A DNA stretch of 64,000 bases from Endomychus coccineus. Lineage: Eukaryota > Arthropoda > Insecta > Coleoptera > Endomychidae. The stretch spans positions 74,502,633-74,566,632 of the forward strand of contig OY294068.1 of assembly GCA_958510875.1 (NCBI GenBank), read 5' to 3'. Below are positions 22,133 through 34,374 of this stretch, in pieces; position 1 is the stretch's first letter; every line of letters begins with the position of its first letter. The translations under genes were made by a program, and so were the position numbers. The notes beneath the pieces were generated by a model that was given only the letters and a program-made list of their open reading frames with translations, was not told where the DNA came from and searched no databases.

Positions 22133-23200
22133 ATGCGGATCGACTTGAGTGTATTCTTCGTAATATTGGTTATATTGGATAACCATGCCTGTAGATCGTG
22201 CCATTGGTTCAGAAATATTGAAGTTGAAGCGCATCAACGAGTTGGACCTCCTTTCAATAAGACCTTATCGGCATGCATCGAACGAATCGTTTTTGATGGT
22301 AGAACAGTTACCCAACTGTCAATACGATTTCAAAATATAACTACTTTAGGTATAGACTCATTCAAGCACTTGGTTAGACTGGATACACTATCGATTTATG
22401 GTTGTAATATCACTTCAATCGCAGAAGGTTGGATTAGAAACGTACCCAGCCTGACAAAACTCCAAATCTCTCACGGCCAACTGTCGAAGATTTCTGTAAA
22501 TATAATACCTCAAGTGAGTGAACTTCGCCTTAATGATAACATAATAAAATCGGTAGAAACTCACGGTTTCGGAAATTTACCTACATTGAAGAAAATATAC
22601 ATGTCTAATAACCTCCTGGAATCTTGGAGAAGCGAATGGTTCACTAACACGACAGTTTTGGAAATAATGGATTTCCAATTCAACAAAATAAAAACGATCC
22701 CTAGAAGAGCCTTCGATAAATTGAAGAAACTCAAGCAAATATTCTTCGATTTTAATGACATATCTTCTATCCAGCCTGAAGCATTCAAAGGAATCCATCG
22801 TTTGGAATATTTGGGTTTGAGGTATAACAAACTAACGGAATTGGACGAGAGAGTATTTCCGAACGAGATAGCGATAATATCGTTGATGATTGATGCCAAT
22901 TATTTGAATTACCTTCCAAACAAGATATTGGACAAATTACAAGTGAAGGATTTAACTATTTATGGGAATCCCTGGAAGTGTCCTTGTTTACTTCTGATCA
23001 ATAAATGGATATTCGAAATCAACGGAACATTGAGAAGTTCAAGTCCTTGTACTGGAAGTGATATACCTGTTTGTTCTTATCCCATGATGCATTCAGAAAC
23101 TTGTATCGAAACAGTTGATACCCAAGTGACGACTCTATATATTAACAGCGTTCGAAAGTTAGATCCACCGTTGGAGCGCTATTGTACCAGACTCGAATGA
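22133..23200 (+). CDS. Secreted leucine-rich-repeat protein, 355 aa
   Basis: An uninterrupted 355-codon frame. The ATG at 22133 has A at -3 and begins a signal peptide (MRIDLSVFFVILVILDNHAC, residues 1-20). Residues about 58-278 form eight or nine LRRs of the extracellular, roughly 24-residue type (for example LEYLGLRYNKLTELDERVF at 224-242). An LRRCT cap follows: NPWKCPC at 279-285 plus Cys306, Cys314 and Cys324. Sequons at Asn42, Asn68, Asn92, Asn172 and Asn297 suggest glycosylation. There is no C-terminal membrane segment, so it is probably secreted. LRR proteins of this kind usually bind other proteins in adhesion, development or immunity; the specific role is unknown. The frame lacks stops and indels amid decayed transposons, which implies selection. 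No intron is seen. Confidence 0.85.
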   Translation: MRIDLSVFFVILVILDNHACRSCHWFRNIEVEAHQRVGPPFNKTLSACIERIVFDGRTVTQLSIRFQNITTLGIDSFKHLVRLDTLSIYGCNITSIAEGWIRNVPSLTKLQISHGQLSKISVNIIPQVSELRLNDNIIKSVETHGFGNLPTLKKIYMSNNLLESWRSEWFTNTTVLEIMDFQFNKIKTIPRRAFDKLKKLKQIFFDFNDISSIQPEAFKGIHRLEYLGLRYNKLTELDERVFPNEIAIISLMIDANYLNYLPNKILDKLQVKDLTIYGNPWKCPCLLLINKWIFEINGTLRSSSPCTGSDIPVCSYPMMHSETCIETVDTQVTTLYINSVRKLDPPLERYCTRLE

Positions 23201-23440
23201 TACAACGTGTGACCTTAAAAACTTTGTAAAACGTGACAATTTTATTGAATTCATGATTGAATACATTCACAGGTACTGAACGCAGAAGCTATAGAATGAA
23301 TGGACTGAATTAATTTGCCTAACTGGGTTCTAAACGTCATCAATATACATTCAGGAAGTGTAAGAATGTAGTTTATGTATTTATCAACGTAGTTTCTTGG
23401 GAAGTTCGACAATGTACAGGTGAGAATCAAAATATGTACA

Positions 23441-23446
23441 AATAAA
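23441..23446 (+). terminator. Possible polyadenylation signal AATAAA
   Basis: First clear AATAAA downstream of the LRR stop codon, 240 bp after it. Would give a 3' UTR of about 260 nt. Confidence 0.35.
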
Positions 23447-24495
23447 TAATACAGAACATGGAAGACTTTCATTTCTCACAATTTGGAATGCCACCCGTAC
23501 TTTAATTACCTTATTTTGATATGAAATACTTTACCCTTTTGAGAATCAAACAAGTACTCAGGATATTATATTATGCAATAAGCACAAAATGTGTCTTATT
23601 TTACAATTATATGAAAATTCATAAGAGTGCGAAATACCTATTATGCGAGAGTTGCATACTATAGTTTTTCTACAACAAATTACTATTCACGTTAAAATTC
23701 TAATGAATTAGATGATGACATTTATTCAACTATCTCGGCCTTGTGTCATATGCTGAAATCCGCCTCCCACTAGACACAAAGGACTGCCCCTAACACAAAA
23801 TGGTTCATAATGCATCGGTTGCTGGGCAAGTTGCTAGGCAACAAATGCAATATGCATCATATCGTATCAGATTCACTATGCAATATGATGTTCTGCGCTT
23901 TTATGATTTTTTATGATTCAATTTATGATTGTTAAATGGAGATATTTCGATCCTGTTGCACAAGAAGAAAATGTCGATGCAGTCATAGAAAAATACTTTA
24001 TTCTGTTCACACAAAATTGAAAAAATAATTTAATCGATTTTTTGGATATTAAGATGAAAAAAATAAAATCAGGATTTATATTCATCTAATGCACAAAACA
24101 AATCAAATAACTTCATTGATAACACTTTGTTCTAAAATATACTCAGAGAAATGGTTGTTTTCAATGAATCGGACTGGCTTTTTATAAAGTAATTTTGACT
24201 TAAAACACAATTAATTCAGTGAATATCATTTTAAATTGAGTGAAGTTGAATATTGATATGGATACTATATATCACAATGAAGTACAGGAAGTAACTAGAC
24301 TAACTACTGAGTTAAAAAAAAGTATAAATACTGAGTCAAAAAAAAATTAAAATATAAATATTGATTGCAACTGTGCTAATGCTTACATGAATGTCTTGAG
24401 TGCATATGGTTACAAATCCGTCATAAATAATCATACTAGTGTGGGCCCGATGAGTCACACATTTATAGACCCATATTTTTGTAAAATCTTATAAT
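23447..24495. other. No recognisable gene; X-box-like motif at 23818-23842
   Basis: AT-rich. It contains GTTGCTGGGCAAG followed directly by GTTGCTAGGCAAC (23830-23842). The latter resembles the RFX-type X-box, a near-palindrome of GTTGC and GCAAC halves. No nearby coding start supports a regulatory role. Confidence 0.4.
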
Positions 24496-24499
24496 ATTA

Positions 24500-25570
24500 T
24501 CTCTAACTTGCAGACTATCATTCTCAAATCGAATATATCGGATCACTAGGCAACCATCTTAAGCATATCCGGTCAAATTTTGGAAGTACAATCCAAATTG
24601 CTCAAAGAAATATTCATATTTCAAACGAGTGAATTTAGACAGTTCATCAGCGAGCATAGGTAAAAGAAAGTAATATTACAAAACTGTCCTTAAACAGCTT
24701 AATAGATAGAAAATATTCAATACACACTCTACTCAAATAGTTACTATTAAATACTACAATCGAAAAAGAAAAATATGGATAACCCATGGAAGAATAAAAT
24801 CTATACAAAAACGGGACATATTAAAAACATTAAGTATCAACCATCCAAGAAATATGAAAATGAGAGAATGATGTTATTCATAGAAATACTATAAATGTCT
24901 TAAAGAGAAATGCAAAAAAAATTATTCGAAAAAGAAATCAATGAAAATAGGAGTGAACTAGTAATAAATTAGAAGATTCATTAAAGAAGCCACGATTAAC
25001 TCTCGAAATTCACTATCATCACTAAAATAATAACCTCTTGTGGTATGCGACAAGAAGGAAATGATGTAAACTCTAACTTCATCCTACCCACTAAAAGAAT
25101 ATCAAATCACAAACTCATAAGACAACCTATAAAAATAGCATTTTCTTCAATCCTGTACCGGTAAATGAAATCTCACAACAAATAACCACACTCCCCTGAA
25201 GATCATGGGGTCTAGATAACGACTGAAGTAATTCGTGAATATCAACAGTACCTTTCAATACCATAAACACGTTTTATCGCCCTAATTCTTTCCTCTGAAG
25301 TATTTCCAGAAGATCTTAAAGAAACAGATACCAATCTACAAATCAAGTGAGAAAGAGCAATTAACTAGATATAGACCAATATCCATTGTATTTAACATCA
25401 CAAAAATAATAGAAAGGATAATAAAAAATGAACATATGATTACCACAGGATACTGTGCTTGGTCCCGTATTATTTTTGATGAACACTGTATCACTATTTC
25501 TTTTGCAAACGATAGAGTACTTAGCCAGTGTATGCAATGTTGAACAAACACTTTTTATCAAAGCCAAAAT
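24500..25570 (+). pseudogene. Non-LTR reverse transcriptase relic
   Basis: A broken frame shows a charged linker like those before the RT of Jockey/CR1 elements (about 24720-24960). Then comes YRPISIVFNITKIIERIIKN (about 25370-25430), the conserved 'YRPISL...K-x-ERII' segment, followed by VLGPVLFLMN and ISFANDRVLSQ (about 25457-25525), motifs B and C with most of the palm deleted. Many stops. Inactive. Confidence 0.65.
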
Positions 25571-26229
25571 ACTTCACATTCTTAAAAACTCAGCCTAATC
25601 ATTCACATAGTACTCGTATGAAAAACAATTATACCATGAAACTACAATTTGCAAAAAAAAATGGTCAGCGATGCCACGCGTATTTGGGTGTGAATGAATA
25701 TGCTCACTAACGATATATCTTCCTCATTATATTGCCCAAACTAAATCTGCATAAGCCAACGGAAACATTGCTCTAATGTTGGAATAAGAACCTATACAAT
25801 ATAATTTTTCTCTAACCAGTGGTATAACAATCCACTGAAATTCTAAAATAACTGTTAAGCATTCCTAATTTATACTATAATCATATACTCTTAATTCAAA
25901 ATACCATACACTATGATTATAAAATCAGTTTACATAATTCTATAAATATAAATGTTAATACCCTCCTGTATACCAACAATGTCTATACATAAGCTTCTGC
26001 TTAAATATTATGAACAAAACACTATTATAAACTTTATATAAAAATGGAGTACGCTATGTAACATTAGAATTTTATACAAATTCAAAATTAACTTACTACT
26101 GCATGTTTTATACTGATACCTGCTTTCAGATTGACTTTTACATCTATTTACACTATAATACATTACTTATTCATATATTAAACATTTAAAAATAAATATT
26201 TGACAATTGAATGAATTTTCACAGTATAA
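25571..26229. other. No recognisable gene
   Basis: Very AT-rich sequence, no coding signal beyond short chance frames. Confidence 0.5.
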
Positions 26230-26299
26230 TAAGTAACTTCGGATCCACATTTCTGGATCTCTAGTCCAGGGTGATTACCAATTACACCACTTTGGTCCC
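26230..26299 (-). repeat. tRNA-like sequence, SINE head or tRNA pseudogene
   Basis: On the minus strand GGGACCAAAGTGGTGTAATT and GGTAATCACCCTGGACT resemble the D-arm region of a tRNA such as tRNA-Gln. CTGGA/TCCAG can form an anticodon stem with a seven-base loop. The T-arm is poor (no GGTTCGA), so it is not a working tRNA gene. The GGGACC start is shared with the SINE at 39995-40318. Confidence 0.45.
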
Positions 26300-27899
26300 G
26301 TCAGATTCTTATACTTATGTAAATCTAAGCCTCTGAAAGGACGGTAGATCATTGATGAATACAATGCGATTCGATTATCCGCTATGGATCAACTACTCTG
26401 TGATATCAGGGATGGAAGGTTATATTATAGTGTCAATATTTTTAAGTCAACCTGATAGTAGGTGTCAGTATAAAACATCGGTTAAAATATAGAGTTATGA
26501 AATACATTATGTAGATATAACATTTGAACAAAATTTCACTAAAATTTAGAGTTTCTATAATCATATATTTATTTGACCCATATTTGACATATGAGGGAAC
26601 TCAATGATCGATTGATAGGTTTTATAGATAAAATCGATAACTATATTATCTTTCTTCATATCACTTGGTAGTTTGAGTCAGAATATTTTTTCCATTCATG
26701 GATAAACTCTTCATAATGCAATATCACATCTCCCATATTAGGCAGATATATATTATCATAGGTAGGTGCGTACAGATATGAACTTTACAAACTAGAATTG
26801 GTCGTAATTATAACATAGAAATTCTTGTAGACAATCAAACGTACTTTGCGGATATTGTATTTTATCATATCTAAATCTTTGAGGTATCTAATTTGAAAGA
26901 AAGCCTGGGAAATTTTCGCTATTTTCTTTGAAAATGTTGGTGATTTTCGCGTCTTTGGAAAATGTTGTTGAGATTCTTTGATTTCTTGAATCAGTGGATG
27001 CTTGAAAGGCATCTTTTTTAGCTTCTAGATATTGACAGACATTCTATTGAACAGAATATTACTTTTTTTACTGAAGAAATATGTTCGTCAGATATTATTT
27101 TCCTCCTTCTGCACCCAAACTGTTCCGGAAAGTTTTTGAAGGATATGCTCCTTGATTCATCAACTGCTTAAATTTACAAATATGACATTCCGTAGTTCTT
27201 GATAGGCTCTATATTGAACACCGTTCATGTGTTCCCGGAATATAGTTTTCAAGTACTCTCTTTACGTTGGATTCTTCGGCTACTGATTCTAACTGATGGC
27301 AATCTCATTTCAATGTATGTAAAATTATTAGCAAACAAAACATGATGTATTTTTTCTGCACCATGTTTTCAGTTTCAGATCACGAAACACGTAGAACATT
27401 AATTACGAAACCTGTGACCACCACGATACAAGAAAATAAACCCAAACATCACATTATTTCATGTGCGAATCAAATTTTGTGCTCAACTCACAAGAGCACC
27501 CTTGTAATAATAGTAGAGATAATTGCCAAGACAATTAGCTGTGAAGAGACTGAAAACAACGCTTACTGTGGTTCGCGACAAGCTTGCTTGCATACTCGTA
27601 TAATATTCATTCATATTATTTTTAATGACGTACTTTCCATTATAATAACGGTTTATTCAATGATATCATCCCCCAGTTATTTACCTGTTCATTCTTAATA
27701 TTCTTTCTGGATAATTCGTGAACGCTGTACCTTACCCCAATGTTTACACTTATAAATCGTTTACGCATGATCTTGAACATCACTCCTCGCCTACCATTAC
27801 ATATTCGAGAATCCCCCAAGTATGCGAGAATCTCATCAAAAAAGTAAGTGAACGGGAATAATTATTATGAACTTACTTTATTCATAAATTTGTACGTTC
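26300..27899. other. No recognisable gene
   Basis: AT-rich. Open frames at 26785-27012 (-) and 27342-27698 (+) have no recognisable motif and biased, low-complexity composition. Confidence 0.45.
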
Positions 27900-28260
27900 A
27901 GGTGAAATCTCTCAAGTAAATTTTGACCTACTTCTAGCCGTCCAAATAACTTGAAATTTGGCAGGTTTCAATTCGGGTTACATGCATTATGCGGTTTTTA
28001 TATGAAGAACAAACATTGATTAAGGTCTTATTCTATTCGGAATTGGTATATGGAAAGTTTTGGTGTAGGAGATCATGATTTTTAGTCAAAATTGAAAAAT
28101 TCAAGATGATGCCACCAATATGGTGCATGAATTTTGTGATTGTGGTCCGATTCTATTCAAAATTGGCATATGGGGGTTTTCATGATTTTTTTCATCAGAA
28201 TTCAAGAATTCAAGATGGTGGCTTCCATAAGTTTCGCATTCTGAATGACTTGGAATTTAT
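27900..28260 (+). repeat. Two imperfect tandem units of about 115 bp
   Basis: Segments at about 28020-28110 and 28140-28225 share TATTCTATTC.GAATTGG.AT and ATGG..., then CATGATTTTT and AATTCAAGAT.ATG. The surrounding sequence (TTGAAATTTGGCAGGTTTC) belongs to the same repeat. It is probably part of a dispersed insect repeat of unknown class. Confidence 0.5.
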
Positions 28261-28559
28261 GGGAAGATGGAAGTCCTGCCATACTGAAGCCTTTATGAGA
28301 ATAAACTAAATTGGGAATCAGTTGATTACTTACGACTAAATAGGAAAAAATTTAATTAAAAGTAAAAAAAATTTACAACAAAAAGCTTTTATTTCGAACT
28401 GTACTAAAAAGATAAAATATTGTTTTGTTAGATATGAGGCATAAGTTATTCATATTCATATTCTTCATTCGCCAAGTCCATTACATTGACATAAAATTAA
28501 TGTGGGGAGTCAAAGATAAATCTAGGGAAGCAATTCTTACCAGTAATGATAATATGATT

Positions 28560-29700
28560 GGAGACAACATATTTTCATTAACATGCTACATTCATTAGGA
28601 ATTCAACAATTGAATATGGTTCAATTTGACAAATGTAACTGAATAGCTGAGTTTTAAATATTTTAAAATGTTCGATAGATTTTATAGATAGAGGCAGAGT
28701 ATTGTAAAATTTCATGGAAGAATAATAAATACTTTTCTCTGTAACACTTCTATGGGTTGGGTAACAATACTTCATTTGTGTCAGGTTGGATACGCATGAT
28801 ATGGCTGAATAGTTTGAAATTTGCCGGCATGCTTACGTAGAAAAAGCTCACTTTGGAAGATTAAAATACTATATACAGTTAGCAATGCATTTGTCTCAAA
28901 TACTCCTCTACATGAATCTAAATATTTCATATTATGAAGCATATTCTGAGAATTATCTCTTAGACAACGAATACACTCAGAACTTGAGAGCTATGAACCT
29001 AAAAAAGAATGCCATATCTCAATATAGAGTACACATTTCCATAGTATGCAGTCTTAATGGTATCGGAAAGTACAGTTTGCGAAAATAGTCGAATTGCATA
29101 AGCAGCTATATTTAGGTTAGAACATACATAATCACCTTGGTGAGCGTATTCTAGTTTTTCATCCAAATGAATTCACGAAAGTTTACTCACAGCATTAAAA
29201 CGTATATTTATGTTGTTATAAGGTATAAGCGCTGGAAGTTCAAGGGTTGAGTTAACAGTTTGGAAAAGTACACAGTCAGTCTTTTCCAAGTTTAGTATAG
29301 TATTAGGTACACAATTTTTGATAAGTCATGCTGTGATTTTGTCTAAGTGCTCTATTCACTGTGTCTCGATCTTATTAACGTCATAAATTTAAAACAGTAT
29401 AATAACAGTGAATGATGAAAATGACGCAAAGACGTGGACCTAAATTTTTCCCTGTGGAATTCCCATGTCCAATTCAAAGTTATATATGTTTGTTTCTTTT
29501 TCTTCAATTGTCGTCTGCCAGTCGATGTTCTAAACCAATTAAGGGCAACGACGCGAACACCATATAAATGTCATGATTGAGACAGTCAACCGCTTTGGAT
29601 ACGTTCAGAAATATTCCACTCGCAGCTGACTTTGATGGTGCAACGCTTGATAAATATTCAGTGAAATCAAGAAGAACTGTTTCAATACACATATATTTAA
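28560..29700 (-). pseudogene. CR1-like non-LTR reverse transcriptase relic
   Basis: On the minus strand the upstream end gives SGIFLNVSKAVDCLNHDI (29620-29567), RT motif A. The downstream end gives RSVTEKSIYYSSMKFYNTLP (28752-28690), then IFKTQLFSYI, the conserved C-terminal segment of CR1-like ORF2 proteins. The thumb and palm between are readable only in fragments. No RNase H and no endonuclease. Several deletions are evident because motif A and the C-terminus are only about 900 bp apart. Confidence 0.65.
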
Positions 29701-29889
29701 TGAATCTGTGCTCTAAAGATCTAAATAAATTATGGCGTTGGAAAAAACTACCAGTCGATTGTAAAAGACCCTTTCAAATATCTTCGAAAAGGAATTAACA
29801 TTTTTTCCTCATATCAGGAAATAACAGTTCAAAAGCTTGTCGTATGAGAATCCCTATATGATGCCTTCGGACTGGATAGAAAGGTAGTG

Positions 29890-29933
29890 TTCGAACTGAA
29901 TACATCAGTATCAGTCATTGTATTCAGTTCGAA
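29890..29933. repeat. Hairpin: 15-bp perfect stem, 14-nt loop
   Basis: TTCGAACTGAATACA (29890-29904) pairs exactly with TGTATTCAGTTCGAA (29919-29933). A nearby GATGCCTTC (about 29858) can also pair with GAAGGCGTC (29931-29939), suggesting an older, longer inverted repeat. Confidence 0.8.
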
Positions 29934-29939
29934 GGCGTC

Positions 29940-30719
29940 TTATATCTAATAAAACATTATTTTTCCTTTCTAGTACATTTAAAATAAAAGCTTGTAATAC
30001 ATTTTTTACTTTTACCTAATCTTATGTTCCAATCCAAGGACTCCTGATTCCGATAGCCGGCAATATGCAATCCGAGGTTACAGGTGGGATACTATAAACC
30101 GAGAGTTCAATGGCTTATATCAATTTTTACATTTAATATGTAAGTGAATTACCAAATTCAATTGCTTCACAACACGTTTTGTACGTAACTCTTTATGCAA
30201 TGAAGTTACCTATATTGGAAAAATGGTTTACTGCAACATCCTTCGCATTTTCAAATTATAAACATGGAGGCGTTAACATCATATGCAAGGACAGTGATTT
30301 TGCTATTTTGGGAATATATAAATGCTCTTGCTACCAACATAGAGGGTGAGGTTCTTGCCGGTCTACTCAATGAACTCAATTCTGTTGTAGTTGGTTTTTA
30401 TCGTTTTCCTCCTAGAGATATTGATATTTTTTAGCATTATTGGTAACTTTTTGTGATTGTAAATAATATTCAAGTGGAGTTATATCCTGTTGTGTTTTTT
30501 TTGTTGTTTTTTTTCAAGGTAGTTCACCAGTGAATATAGCTATTTCTAAAATTTTTACTTTATGTTCATAATGACCGAATACATGCAAGCTTTTAAAAAC
30601 TTCTTCTGATGTACGGAAAATGAGATATCCACCCCGAAAGTCAGACACGAAAAGTATAGGACCATCCTTTTGAGTACATTTTGATTGATAGCATCATTTT
30701 GGTTCTATAGATTTTAAAA
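29940..30719. other. No recognisable gene
   Basis: AT-rich sequence with T-runs near 30490-30515. Nothing coding recognised. Confidence 0.5.
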
Positions 30720-30835
30720 CTTATTGTATCAGCACAAAGCGTATTTATCGCACCAATTTCAATTCAAAATGCCCACGTCTCCGAAACGAACAGAAACACG
30801 AGTAATCGAAATTGTAACACAATAATGTTTCCATT
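30720..30835 (-). mobile_element. Penelope P2 terminal fragment
   Basis: On the minus strand it matches 50134-50225 (CGATTACTCGTGTTTCTGTT, CGTTTCGGAGACGTGGGCAT). It covers the region upstream of the ribozyme only; the hammerhead part is missing. Confidence 0.6.
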
Positions 30836-31135
30836 ATATGAATATGTATCAAGAATCCACTGCTTAGCAATTTTCTAATAAAATACGATTCCGAACAATG
30901 TTTAAATACGACTGAAACCAAAAGATTTAACGCCATTTTCGGATCAGATGTTGAAGATCTGTGAGGTAATAGAAAAGGGTTGTCTGATCTTATCTGGAAT
31001 ATTGCAATTCTAGTATAATACATTTAATTTCAACAGAATCAAGTTCATTTCATTTTAATCAAAGCACACACAAGCATTTGCTTAGGTGCACTATTTGTTA
31101 AGAGTTAATGCTGTAAATTTGGGAAAATAAAGATT

Positions 31136-31162
31136 CGTTATTATTATTATTATTATTTATAA
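31136..31162. repeat. (TTA)n microsatellite
   Basis: TTATTATTATTATTATTATT near 31139-31158, just after AATAAAGATTCG; possibly the tail of a small retroelement. Confidence 0.6.
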
Positions 31163-31389
31163 ATTCAGAGATCCAGAAGTATGTGATTTTTAATTTCTGC
31201 CCAACGTTTTTGATGCTACTCAATGCCAAAGCGACTGGTATATTTCTAAATGAAGGAACAAGTTCCAAGGAAATTAATGGATGATCTGAGTACGGATAAT
31301 TTTTTTATAAACTCATTAAAATGCGATGAGTGCACATAAAATTCATTTTTTCCTATTACATTGTTTATAAATTTTGATAAACATTTTGA

Positions 31390-33280
31390 TAAGTTGTAGG
31401 TAGGCGCTCCATATTACTTAGAATATCTTAATGGTATATCACTTTTATGCACTTTCGGAAGCCCATAGATATAATGATAAAATTCAGTACGTTACATCAT
31501 TCTCTGAGAACGGACTCGCTTTCGAACCAAATGTCAATCTTGTGAATCAGTATGTTCCAGGGTCTGTGCTGAAACTTGTGATATCTCGCGAGAATTCTCC
31601 TAGCGGTATTTGATGAAAGCTTCAAATCTGGAGTCGAAAACCATCTTGGTCTTCCCGGTTGGTCCAAAATGTCATCTATTCTTGGCTAAACTACGAATTT
31701 ACGTTGATTTATGACTCTAAAGTCTATACAAAGTCTACAAGTTTTTTTACCATTTTTAGCTTTTGGGCACAAGTAAAACAGGATTATCGTATTCTGGTGA
31801 CGACGTTTCAATAATACCATTTTCTAGCATTTTGGTTACAACTTATCTTCTATTTCCGCTTCCTATGCATGTGAAATTCTATAGTTCTTTTTGGATCTGA
31901 GATTTGGAACTGTTACTTTTGATTTCTGCTCATAGAAGTAGTTTGTCGTTAATTTGTCAGAATTTAAAGCGAATATATCGGAAGAGTAATCTCTTCTTTG
32001 GCGATTTCTGGAATGTTCTGATTAAATTCTTTTGAAAGTTCAATTTCCCAACCTCCCACATTAACTTCTATATTATTAGTAGAATAATAGAGAAGGTTTT
32101 CTGTTCTGCCAGTGTTTTTATGGTGACACTTTCAAGTGTTATATTTGATATTCGTACCAATGGACTAGAATTTGGCACAATCGATGAAGCTAAAAACACT
32201 CCAGGGGCTACTTTTTCATCGAGAAATACAAGACTATCTTTCGTTTTCTCAAAACTGGTGACTTTTCATATTACTCTGCATATCAGTGGAATTATCATAG
32301 AATCTTCCTCTGGGCTGTTAATAATTGGCGATTTCACATATTTATTACCCAATTTCCCAAAGATTCCATCTGAAGGAATGAGGACATTTTTTTTGGAGCA
32401 TTTGCATTTGTGATAACCACAAATTTCGGAAGTGACTGGTCCAAATTGGGAAAATTCACGACGACTTCCCTGCGGGACCTAGATGGAGTTCTAGCTGGTT
32501 TTCCGAATCATCTTTGACATGTCCTCATCGGTCTCTACAGTTTTAGTTATAATAGCCTCTGCTAATATTCGACTAGTGGCTACTTTGCTTCCTGAAATTT
32601 GTGTAGTTTGATGGGTGGCAACTATTGGAATGAGTACCTCTTCCTCGATAATAACCTTCATTTCCGCCTCTTTTGTTATGATCTTGGCAATTAAAACTTT
32701 GACTCTGGTGGCGTGAGAACTAACATTTATGAATTTTGTTACGTTTGTAGCTACCTGCATAGTATCTCCCTCGTTATAATAAGCCCTTTTCAAGCGTTGT
32801 GCAAGATCAATTTATGAAGCGTACTTGGAAGCATCTTTGTTGTGCTACCTTGAAGAAAGGAGTTTTGCTGATACCATTTGTGACCTCGCTACTTGAATGT
32901 CATTTCTCAGCTTTGCGATAATATGTGCAAGAGAATCGTTATCCGAAATCAAATTTCAGGCCTTTCCTCGAAGTCTAGTTTTCATATCTGCGACAGCATT
33001 TTGTTCGTGGCTCTCGGAATTGGCTTGGAACAAGTTCAGAGAATTCGAAAAGGATTGTAATGTAACGACTGTGCCATCAAACTTGTTGGAAAGTACTTTC
33101 ATTGGAAAACTGAAGAGTACGATTGTTGACATCGCCATTGTTTCAGCAGTTTTAGTTTCCGTTTCCTCTAATTCATTCGATACTTCTGAATCATCTGAAC
33201 ATTTCTGTTCAATACCTTCAGATTCTTCGTCTAATATTTTTGGATCTATATATTTTGAGTACGAATTTGGAACTTGATAT
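31390..33280 (-). pseudogene. Decayed Ty3/gypsy element (gag and part of pol)
   Basis: Read from right to left. A Gag-like region (about 33140-32900) has FPMKVLSNKFDGTVVTLQSF, AVADMKTRLRGKA and the block ending AHIIAKLRND. A repeat-rich Gag tail follows (32793-32491). Then a segment APGVFLASSIVPNSSPLVRI (about 32205-32140) typical of the protease-RT linker, and the RT start RLCIDFRVINQRKF with PRIDDILDQ (about 31760-31680), the 'R..VDYR.LN...P' motif. Many stops and frameshifts. No LTR was identified. This is an older family than the gypsy at 54203-59670. Confidence 0.6.
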
Positions 33281-33289
33281 GACTATTTA

Positions 33290-33760
33290 AGGAAGAACCA
33301 AGGAAGACCTCATAACTCTATCCCTCTAGGAAGTAAAAAAAAGCTTCTTCACTTGATATTGTTGATCTACCGTTAAGCCCGTATACATTGATTTAATGAA
33401 TTTTACTAGCTGATCATACTCTTGTAAAATATTATCTCTAATCTTAATTTTAATAGTTTGGGTTTTAGGAAAGCGTTTTTTTCAAAATACGCTTTGCTTC
33501 AGCTGAAATATTCGCTTTATAATTTGATAACTATTTTCCCAGCCTGTGGACATTAAAACTTATGTATAAAACGTATAAAAATAAAAATCATATGAATTAC
33601 TTCACGTCCCAAGAATACCATTGTCATACTGATGCTGAAAATATCGGTTTTTAAGATTAAAGTTACTTTGAAACTTGGTCGAGGAAACACCAAATACACG
33701 TGTTCCGCTAATTCCGCGAACTATTGCGAAAAATCAGTTTTCGTTAATGTTGTTAAACTG
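33290..33760. other. No recognisable gene
   Basis: AT-rich spacer between the decayed gypsy element and the transposase duplication. Confidence 0.45.
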
Positions 33761-33763
33761 ATA

Positions 33764-34319
33764 TCAAAGCCTTCTTGAGATAAAAGCTTTATCTTTCGAA
33801 TAACCCTTAGCAAAAAAGTTCGAAGACTTAAGGTCAGGGGATCGAAGAGGCCTTGTAACTGGCTCATCTCTACCAATCCATCTTTTACCGAACTTCCTAT
33901 TCAGCAATTTATGTACTTGTCTCCCAAAATTGACAGAGCTGCCATCCAGTTGCATCCATGCATTTTTTATCTTACTTAGTGGTGTTTCCTCCCACACGTC
34001 TTCGTAAATATTATTTTTGTAAATGCCAAGTCAGACAATGACATTCAGTTCTTCTCGAGGTTCTCGTTCGTTATCTCCTGGATGCAAAGCTTGAACTAAT
34101 TGTAGACGGTGAGCAATTTGACGATCTCTACAAAATTTTCTCAATTGTAACGTGAGATATATTAAGAATGCGAGTAGCACTGCGAAATCTCAGAATCTAA
34201 GAATACGTCCTTATTAAAACGTTGTAATTTCTTTTCCGTTTTCTCCTGTGATGTGCAGGACCATTTGCCAGAAGAATCAAATGAATTATTCTAAATACCA
34301 CTGGGGATGGATTCAAGTT
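33764..34319 (-). pseudogene. IS630/Tc1-mariner-like DDE transposase fragment, copy 1
   Basis: On the minus strand, residues NAWMQLDGSSVNFGRQVHKL, RWIGRDEPVTRPLRSPDLK and FFAKGYSKD correspond to the 'W-Q-DGAP-H', 'RWIGRGGP...WPPRSPDLTPLDFFLWG' block around the second catalytic Asp of insect IS630-like transposases. Upstream, QIAHRLQLVQALHPGD-like residues are seen in another frame. This copy is about 90% or more similar by eye to 34375-34924. Truncated and frameshifted. Confidence 0.6.
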
Positions 34320-34374
34320 CCAACTAGAAATCATTACAATTTTCATTTCTGTTTTGACACCCATGGAAAGCAAG

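Noticed and set aside
26230..26299. Functional tRNA gene
   Set aside because: The anticodon stem and D-arm are tRNA-like but the T-arm lacks GGTTCGA, so it is a SINE head or pseudogene at best.
27342..27698. 118-codon open frame (+)
   Set aside because: No recognisable domain, Ile/Thr/Ser-rich composition as expected by chance in AT-rich DNA.
32897..33277. 126-codon open frame (+), Ser-rich
   Set aside because: It is the antisense of the decayed gypsy Gag region, which has the meaningful reading on the minus strand.
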